10,889 nt of DNA. Origin: Deltaproteobacteria bacterium. Lineage in GTDB: Bacteria > Desulfobacterota > Desulfobacteria > Desulfobacterales > Desulfatirhabdiaceae. The notes beneath the pieces are model-generated. The model was not told the DNA's origin, searched no databases, and worked only from the letters and a program-made list of their open reading frames with translations. Location of the stretch: assembly GCA_021778975.1 (NCBI GenBank), contig JAJYBO010000079.1:1-10889 (forward strand), in the 5' to 3' direction. A program made the translations under genes and the position numbers. Of this stretch, positions 6,633 to 10,889 are shown in pieces (position 1 is the first letter of the stretch; every line of letters begins with the position of its first letter).

Positions 6633-7592
6633 TTGAATAAACATGTGATGCGCGCGGACTGGCTTCTGCTGATTACCGCAATGATCTGGGGATGCGCCTT
6701 TGTGGCGCAGCGCTCCGGAATGAAATTCATGGGGCCGTTCACCTTTAACGGATTGAGATTTACGCTGGGGGCCGCCGCGCTCATGCCCCTGATTGTCTGG
6801 AGACGCCGACGGTATGGCATACCGATCCGGATGGGCGTCTGGTTCCCGGATCTGGATTTTACAAGAAAAGGGCTGCTCCTGGGCGGCATTCTCTTTTGCG
6901 GCGCCAGTCTTCAGCAAATTGGCATGGTGCATACAACCGCCGGAAAAGGAGGGTTCATTACCGGGCTCTATGTCATTCTGGTACCCATTTTCGGGCTGTT
7001 GCGGGGGCGGCGTCCGGGCTGGAGTGTCTGGATAGCCTCCATCCTGGCGATAATCGGCATGTATTTACTGAGTATGACCGATGCCTTCACCATGGACACC
7101 GGCGATCTGTGGGTTCTGGCCAGTGCTTTTTTCTGGGCGCTGCATGTGATGACAATCGGATGGCTGTCTCCCCAGATAGATACCGTACAACTGGCGTGCG
7201 CTCAGTTCTGGGTGTGCGCGGTGCTGAGTCTCATCGCCGCCGGTACAACGGAAACGGTTTCATGCGAGGCTGTTCTCAAGGGGACAATTCCCATTCTGTA
7301 CGGCGGGTTATTGTCTGTCGGCATCGCCTATACCCTTCAGGTCGCGGCCCAGAAAGACGCGCCTCCGACGCACGCCGCCATCATCCTGAGTCTCGAAACC
7401 GTGTTTGCGGCAGTGGCAGGATGGCTTATCCTGAAAGAACCGATGACGTCTCGCTCCGTTTCAGGCTGTATCCTGATGCTGGCCGGCATGGTGATCGTTC
7501 AGCTCCGGCCCGCGTCTCAAAAACCAGATATCCCCATCCATAACATGGAATACGCCCCGGGTATCACTCATATCGAAGGTGTACGCAAATGA
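6633..7592 (+). CDS. EamA/DMT-superfamily transporter (second copy)
   Basis: A 319-residue inner-membrane protein with two EamA repeats and about ten helices. Family blocks include LLLITAMIWGCAFVAQRSGM at the start, GPFTFNGLRFTLGAAAL, FITGLYVILVPIFGLLRGRR in the first repeat and SLETVFAAVAGWLILKEPMT in the second. A polar tail of about 30 residues follows the last helix. The start is a TTG with AGGA about 7 bases upstream; the ATG at 6648 has no ribosome site, so the TTG is preferred. It lies 12 bases after the second permease and its stop overlaps the next gene's ATG (ATGA), making it translationally coupled to the ECF genes. It is only broadly similar to the EamA protein at 1054-1920, so this is not a recent duplication. 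Export of an amino acid or a metabolite linked to the flanking importers is an inference; the substrate is unknown. Confidence 0.88.
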   Translation: MNKHVMRADWLLLITAMIWGCAFVAQRSGMKFMGPFTFNGLRFTLGAAALMPLIVWRRRRYGIPIRMGVWFPDLDFTRKGLLLGGILFCGASLQQIGMVHTTAGKGGFITGLYVILVPIFGLLRGRRPGWSVWIASILAIIGMYLLSMTDAFTMDTGDLWVLASAFFWALHVMTIGWLSPQIDTVQLACAQFWVCAVLSLIAAGTTETVSCEAVLKGTIPILYGGLLSVGIAYTLQVAAQKDAPPTHAAIILSLETVFAAVAGWLILKEPMTSRSVSGCILMLAGMVIVQLRPASQKPDIPIHNMEYAPGITHIEGVRK

Positions 7593-8146
7593 AAGAAATC
7601 TTCACCGTCTGGAAACATACACGACAAATCGTGATTGTCGCCCTGACCGCGGCCATTTATGCCGGAATGCTCATTCCGTTCAAAGCCATACCGATTATTC
7701 CCGGTATGACGGAATTGAGACCCGGCAATGCGATACCGGTCTTTTTCGGCATTCTCTTTGGCCCGGCCGCTGCCTGGGGATCGGCTATCGGCAATTTGAT
7801 CGCGGATTTTTTCGGCACATTGTCTTTGGGCAGCATTGCCGGGTTTGTGGGTAACTTTCTGCAATCCTATATCTCATACAAACTCTGGCGCATTCTGGTG
7901 AAAGACGCGGTGGTCATGAATCTCCGGCAGACGGGTATCTTTGTGCTGATATCGGTGATATCGGGGTTTGTCTGCGCGCTGACCATTGCTTCCGGAGTAC
8001 AGTTTCTGGGGCTGATGCCTTTCAGGGTATTGTTCCCCATCATTTTTATCAACGATGCCCTGATGGCGTCCATTCTGGGTGTCATTCTCATGAAACTCCT
8101 GTATCACCGGATCGAACGCACCGGGCTGCTGTATATCCCCGAATGA
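7589..8146 (+). CDS. ECF transporter S component (substrate-binding membrane subunit), QueT-like, substrate not assigned
   Basis: A small inner-membrane protein of 185 residues with about five or six helices, immediately upstream of genes for an ECF ATPase and T subunit. The first helix holds AxxxA (Ala18-Ala22 in VALTAAIYAGML), the contact motif of group S components with EcfT. A conserved-looking segment, TELRPGNAIPVFFGILFGPA (41-60), then GNLIADFFG, recalls QueT-type S components, where a charged loop and a GNLI/CLIANL helix occur. QueT proteins are thought to import queuosine precursors, but resemblance by eye is not enough to assign that substrate, and no riboswitch is visible upstream. 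The ATG overlaps the previous stop by 4 bases and has GAAGGT 8 bases upstream; its stop overlaps the ATPase start in the same way. Confidence 0.8.
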   Translation: MKEIFTVWKHTRQIVIVALTAAIYAGMLIPFKAIPIIPGMTELRPGNAIPVFFGILFGPAAAWGSAIGNLIADFFGTLSLGSIAGFVGNFLQSYISYKLWRILVKDAVVMNLRQTGIFVLISVISGFVCALTIASGVQFLGLMPFRVLFPIIFINDALMASILGVILMKLLYHRIERTGLLYIPE

Positions 8147-9792
8147 TCGTTATCAAGAATCTATCGTTCCGATACAAGACCGACGCGCCTCTCATACTGG
8201 ATGGCCTCCATCTATCCATCCGCGAAGGCGAGCGCGTCCTGATCGCCGGCAGAAACGGGGCGGGCAAAACGACCCTATCCAAAATCATCGCCGGTTTGAT
8301 CCCGCGCGTCGAACACGGAATACTGGAAGGCGACTATTTTTACCGCGGCAGGCGCGTATCGGAATACGCTTCTAAAGAATTCGTGCGGGAAATCGCGGTT
8401 CTTTTTCAGGATTTCGAAGCACAGATCGTGGCGACAACCGTACGGGAAGAGCTGGTGTTTTTCCCCCTGAATACCGGTCAATCTTATAGGGCCGCCCTTG
8501 AAAACGCCCAAAAACTCTGTGAGGCGTTTGGCGTGGACGCCCTTTTCAATCGGGAAATCAGCGGTCTGTCAGGAGGCGAAAAGCAGAAAACCGCGCTGTT
8601 GTCCCTACTGTCCGCATCCCCCGGAACCCTCATTCTGGATGAACCCTTCACGGACATTGATCCAGCCTCTCAGGAAGTCATTCTGAACTTTCTCCAAAAG
8701 GGCGGATACAACGGCGGCGTCATTCTGCTGGATCAATCCATAGAATATCACGAATTGTTTGACCGGATTGTCATTCTCGGTGACGCCGGCATTCTTTATG
8801 ACGGCAATCATGACGTGGTCGGTGACAAAGCGCTGCTCTCCCGCGCCGGGCTGGAAAGCGCCGGCATTTTCAGGGTGCTGGATATCCGTGACGGCGCATA
8901 TCGCCGTGATATGCGCGGCCATATCCGGCAAACCCGCGTCTTTGATGCGGCCGCGTACGCCGACATCCTGGCTTCGGACGCGCCAAAGACAGCCTCCGAA
9001 AATATCGTCGAGATATCCTCGTTATATTACCGGTATAAAGACAGCCGCGGAGGCGCTCTCCAAAATGTCCGGCTGCACATCCAACAGGGCGATTTTATCA
9101 CGGTTCTCGGACGCAACGGTTCCGGAAAAACCACATTGATGAAGTTGATCGCCGGCATTCTGAAAATCAAAGACGGGGACATTCTGTATCAGGAAAACAG
9201 CCTGAAACAACATCGGATGGCAGGAAAAGTGGGGTATGTGTATCAGAACCCGGATCACCAGATTTTCGCGGAAACGGTCTATGACGAAGTCGCCTTCATC
9301 TTGAGGATGCGCGGCATGGTGGAGCCGGATATTCAGGACCGGGTGGACGCCATGCTTCAGGTCATGGGGCTGTGGAATCGCCGGAAAGCCGACCCGTTCA
9401 GTCTGCCCAAAGGAGACCGGCAAAAAGTGGCCTGCGCCGCCATCCTTGCCGGAGAGCCGGAACTCGTCATTCTGGACGAACCAACGACCGGTCTGGATTA
9501 TCTCTCCCTCAAGGGACTCATGGAAAGCGTTGCAGCACTCAACAAAAGCGGCAAAACCATTCTGATCGTTACACATCACATGGAAACCGCCGCGAATTTT
9601 GGCAACAAGATACTGGCGATACACCAGGGACAGGTGGTTCATTTCGGAGACAAACGGAGCTTTTTCAAAGACGATTCGCTGGTGGAAATCGCCGGCGCGC
9701 GGCGAACGGAGATCATGAATATCTCCCTGCAATTGAATGGGCAATTGCTTTTAAACGATGCTGAATTTTTACAATGCTGGAAACCGCGATGA
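8143..9792 (+). CDS. Fused ECF transporter ATPase with two ABC domains (EcfA-EcfA' type), asymmetric
   Basis: A cytoplasmic protein of 549 residues containing two ABC domains in one chain, as in YkoD-type ECF transporters. Domain 1 has Walker A GRNGAGKTT (36-44), Q-loop Gln89, signature LSGGE (142-146) and Walker B LILDEP with Glu167. Its switch histidine is replaced: the strand reads VILLDQS, placing Gln198 opposite His478 of domain 2. A linker of about 60 residues (235-285) follows. Domain 2 has Walker A GRNGSGKTT (323-331), Gln368 in YQNPDHQIF, as typical of ECF ATPases, Walker B VILDEP with Glu446, and VTHH (His478), but a degenerate signature, LPKGD (421-425). Both changes fall in the same composite ATP site. 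The ATG overlaps the S-component stop by 4 bases and lacks a clear ribosome site, so translation is probably coupled. A polar tail of about 30 residues follows domain 2. Confidence 0.92.
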   Translation: MIVIKNLSFRYKTDAPLILDGLHLSIREGERVLIAGRNGAGKTTLSKIIAGLIPRVEHGILEGDYFYRGRRVSEYASKEFVREIAVLFQDFEAQIVATTVREELVFFPLNTGQSYRAALENAQKLCEAFGVDALFNREISGLSGGEKQKTALLSLLSASPGTLILDEPFTDIDPASQEVILNFLQKGGYNGGVILLDQSIEYHELFDRIVILGDAGILYDGNHDVVGDKALLSRAGLESAGIFRVLDIRDGAYRRDMRGHIRQTRVFDAAAYADILASDAPKTASENIVEISSLYYRYKDSRGGALQNVRLHIQQGDFITVLGRNGSGKTTLMKLIAGILKIKDGDILYQENSLKQHRMAGKVGYVYQNPDHQIFAETVYDEVAFILRMRGMVEPDIQDRVDAMLQVMGLWNRRKADPFSLPKGDRQKVACAAILAGEPELVILDEPTTGLDYLSLKGLMESVAALNKSGKTILIVTHHMETAANFGNKILAIHQGQVVHFGDKRSFFKDDSLVEIAGARRTEIMNISLQLNGQLLLNDAEFLQCWKPR

Positions 9793-10544
9793 GCATCTTT
9801 TTCTTTGTTCCGAACGATTCGTTTCTGCACAGACGGGATCCGCGCGTCAAAATCGCGGGGCTGATCTTTTTATGCATCCTGGCGATGATAGAGCATTCCC
9901 TGTACGGACAGGGGCTGATGGCCGCATCGCTCCTTGTGCTGTTCGGATGCAGCCGCACCGGAGCAAGCCTGAAAAAAATGGCGAGGCTCTTCATTTTGAT
10001 CGGAACCATGACATTTGTTCTGTGGGTCTTGTTTTACCAGGGAAAAACCCGATGGATGCTCTGGGGAATATTGCCGGTGTATGTCGGCGCGATTTCTCAT
10101 GCCGGTGTCATGTCACTGCGGTTTCTGAACATGCTGCTTTCCGGGCTGCTGTTTCTGTCTATCACCGCCATCGAAGATTTCTATGGGGGAATGGTGGTCT
10201 TGGGCGTACCGTATCCATTCGCCTTTGCGATGTCGCTTTCCTTCCGGCTGGTGATGGTGTTTATGTCGAATGCGTTCGCCATTGTCGAAGCGCAAAAGGT
10301 CCGGGGCAACGACATCGGTCAGGGTAATATTTTTCATAGAATTAAAGCGTATGCGCCGCTGATCGCCCCCCTGATTCTGACCGGCGTCAAAAAAGCCGAA
10401 ACCCTCACCCTGGCGCTGGAATCCAAAGGTTTTTCACCGCAAAACAAAATTGATTTGAGCGGAAAATACAATTTTGGCGCTGCGGACAGCCTGTGCCTTT
10501 GCGCCATGCTGCTGGTGGGGGTAACGGCCGTATGGCTGAGATAA
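9789..10544 (+). CDS. ecfT: ECF transporter T component (membrane coupling subunit)
   Basis: An inner-membrane protein of 251 residues that couples the fused ATPase to the S component. The N-terminus SFLHRRDPRVKIAGLIF is typical of the CbiQ/EcfT family. Two cytoplasmic coupling motifs that insert into the ATPase grooves are recognisable: EAQKVRG (167-173) and ALESKGF (209-215), corresponding to the family's paired ARG-like motifs; the second has Ser-Lys-Gly rather than Ala-Arg-Gly. I chose the ATG at 9789 because it gives the same 4-base ATGA overlap with the upstream stop as the other ECF junctions; an ATG 15 bases earlier is in frame and possible. The stop lies 7 bases from the stop of the convergent ccsB gene, leaving no room for a separate terminator. 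Confidence 0.9.
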   Translation: MSIFFFVPNDSFLHRRDPRVKIAGLIFLCILAMIEHSLYGQGLMAASLLVLFGCSRTGASLKKMARLFILIGTMTFVLWVLFYQGKTRWMLWGILPVYVGAISHAGVMSLRFLNMLLSGLLFLSITAIEDFYGGMVVLGVPYPFAFAMSLSFRLVMVFMSNAFAIVEAQKVRGNDIGQGNIFHRIKAYAPLIAPLILTGVKKAETLTLALESKGFSPQNKIDLSGKYNFGAADSLCLCAMLLVGVTAVWLR

Positions 10545-10551
10545 ATCGGCA

Positions 10552-10889
10552 TCATTTACTCATCGAGCCGTAACTGTGCAGACCAGGCAACAGATTGACG
10601 CCGAAATAGGTGAACATCACCGCGGCAAACCCCGCGATGGAAAGATACGCAATGCGCCTGCCGTGCCAGCCGCGCGTCAGGCGGGCGTGAAGCAGCGTCG
10701 CATAAATGAACCAGGTAATCAGCGACCAGGTTTCTTTCGGATCCCATCCCCAATACCTGCCCCACGCGGAGTTGGCCCACACCGATCCGGTAATGATGCC
10801 GACCGACAGAAACAAAAAACCAAACATGACCATCTGATGATTCAGTTCATCCAGAACAGGCAGTTTGGTAAATTTGGCAAGCAGGGAAG
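10552..10889 (-). CDS. ccsB: Cytochrome c biogenesis protein CcsB/ResC-type (CcsA family), C-terminal part
   Basis: The frame remains open to the right edge of the window, so the start lies outside; 111 residues are visible. It contains the tryptophan-rich WWD haem-handling signature WGRYWGWDPKETWSLITW (42-59 of the visible part) and the closing FTYFGVNLLPGLHSYG, whose His104 corresponds to the conserved periplasmic haem-ligating histidine after the WWD domain. These define the System II (Ccs/Res) haem exporter/ligase subunit that delivers haem to apocytochromes at the outer face of the inner membrane. The upstream part with LPVLDELNHQMVMFGF is also family-typical. Its presence fits an organism rich in c-type cytochromes, such as the one encoded at the left edge. 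CcsA and CcsB naming is inconsistent among bacteria, so the symbol marks the WWD-containing partner. Confidence 0.92.
   Translation of the reverse strand, partial: SLLAKFTKLPVLDELNHQMVMFGFLFLSVGIITGSVWANSAWGRYWGWDPKETWSLITWFIYATLLHARLTRGWHGRRIAYLSIAGFAAVMFTYFGVNLLPGLHSYGSMSK

Noticed and set aside
6896..7543. 215-codon plus-strand frame inside the second EamA gene
   Set aside because: It is out of frame with a clear membrane transporter, and its product is arginine/histidine-rich without hydrophobic segments, as expected for a shifted frame.
1054..7592. The two EamA genes as a duplication flanking an inserted cassette
   Set aside because: The proteins are only broadly similar, differ in length and sequence of their conserved blocks, and lie in opposite orientation, so no recent duplication or composite mobile unit is indicated.
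9022..9744. 240-codon minus-strand open frame opposite the ECF ATPase second domain
   Set aside because: The overlapping plus-strand frame encodes clear Walker A/B motifs; the antisense translation shows no family features and lacks its own ribosome site or operon context.

Overview
The window looks like a chromosomal segment from an anaerobic, respiring Gram-negative bacterium, most likely a Desulfobacterota (deltaproteobacterial) sulfate-reducer-type organism. This is an inference. It rests on a hydroxylamine-oxidoreductase-like multihaem cytochrome c at the left edge, a System II cytochrome c maturation gene at the right edge, and scattered intergenic copies of a short repeat with the core CGTAAAAAGTC, which I associate with that group. 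No rRNA, tRNA, CRISPR array, phage gene or transposase is visible, and no gap longer than 300 bases lacks a gene.

Layout. (1) 2-925 (+) is the C-terminal part of an octahaem-type, HAO-family cytochrome c, with four CXXCH haem sites in view. (2) A 128-base convergent gap holds a repeat half-copy and a cluster of C5/G5 blocks. (3) 1054-1920 (-) is an EamA/DMT-family membrane transporter, divergent from the main gene run. (4) From 2096 to 10544 all eight genes lie on the + strand: a class III PLP aminotransferase, a polar amino acid ABC importer (ATPase, periplasmic binding protein, two permeases) whose binding protein carries the marks of cationic amino acid binders, a second EamA transporter, and a complete energy-coupling factor (ECF) transporter (S component, fused double-NBD ATPase, T component). 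(5) 10552-10889 (-) is the end of a CcsB/ResC-type cytochrome c biogenesis protein, converging on the ECF operon with only 7 bases between stop codons.

How the genes may work together. The aminotransferase and ABC importer are adjacent and co-oriented, and they fit uptake plus transamination (or racemisation) of a basic amino acid. The two EamA proteins on either side could export amino acids or related metabolites. The second EamA gene and the three ECF genes are joined by three consecutive 4-base ATGA overlaps, which ties that transporter to the ECF module. The ECF substrate cannot be read from the sequence; the S component has a QueT-like look but is not assigned. Between the importer ATPase and its binding protein lies a 126-base inverted-repeat element that may be a MITE/REP-type repeat or an mRNA-processing hairpin.

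Most unusual points: the fused ECF ATPase appears asymmetric, with its first domain lacking the switch histidine and its second domain having a degenerate LPKGD signature, both of which fall in the same composite ATP site; the repeat family has related arms at 929, 4275, 4380 and 4406; and the aminotransferase has a four-cysteine insertion. I see no clear new defence or mobile system here.
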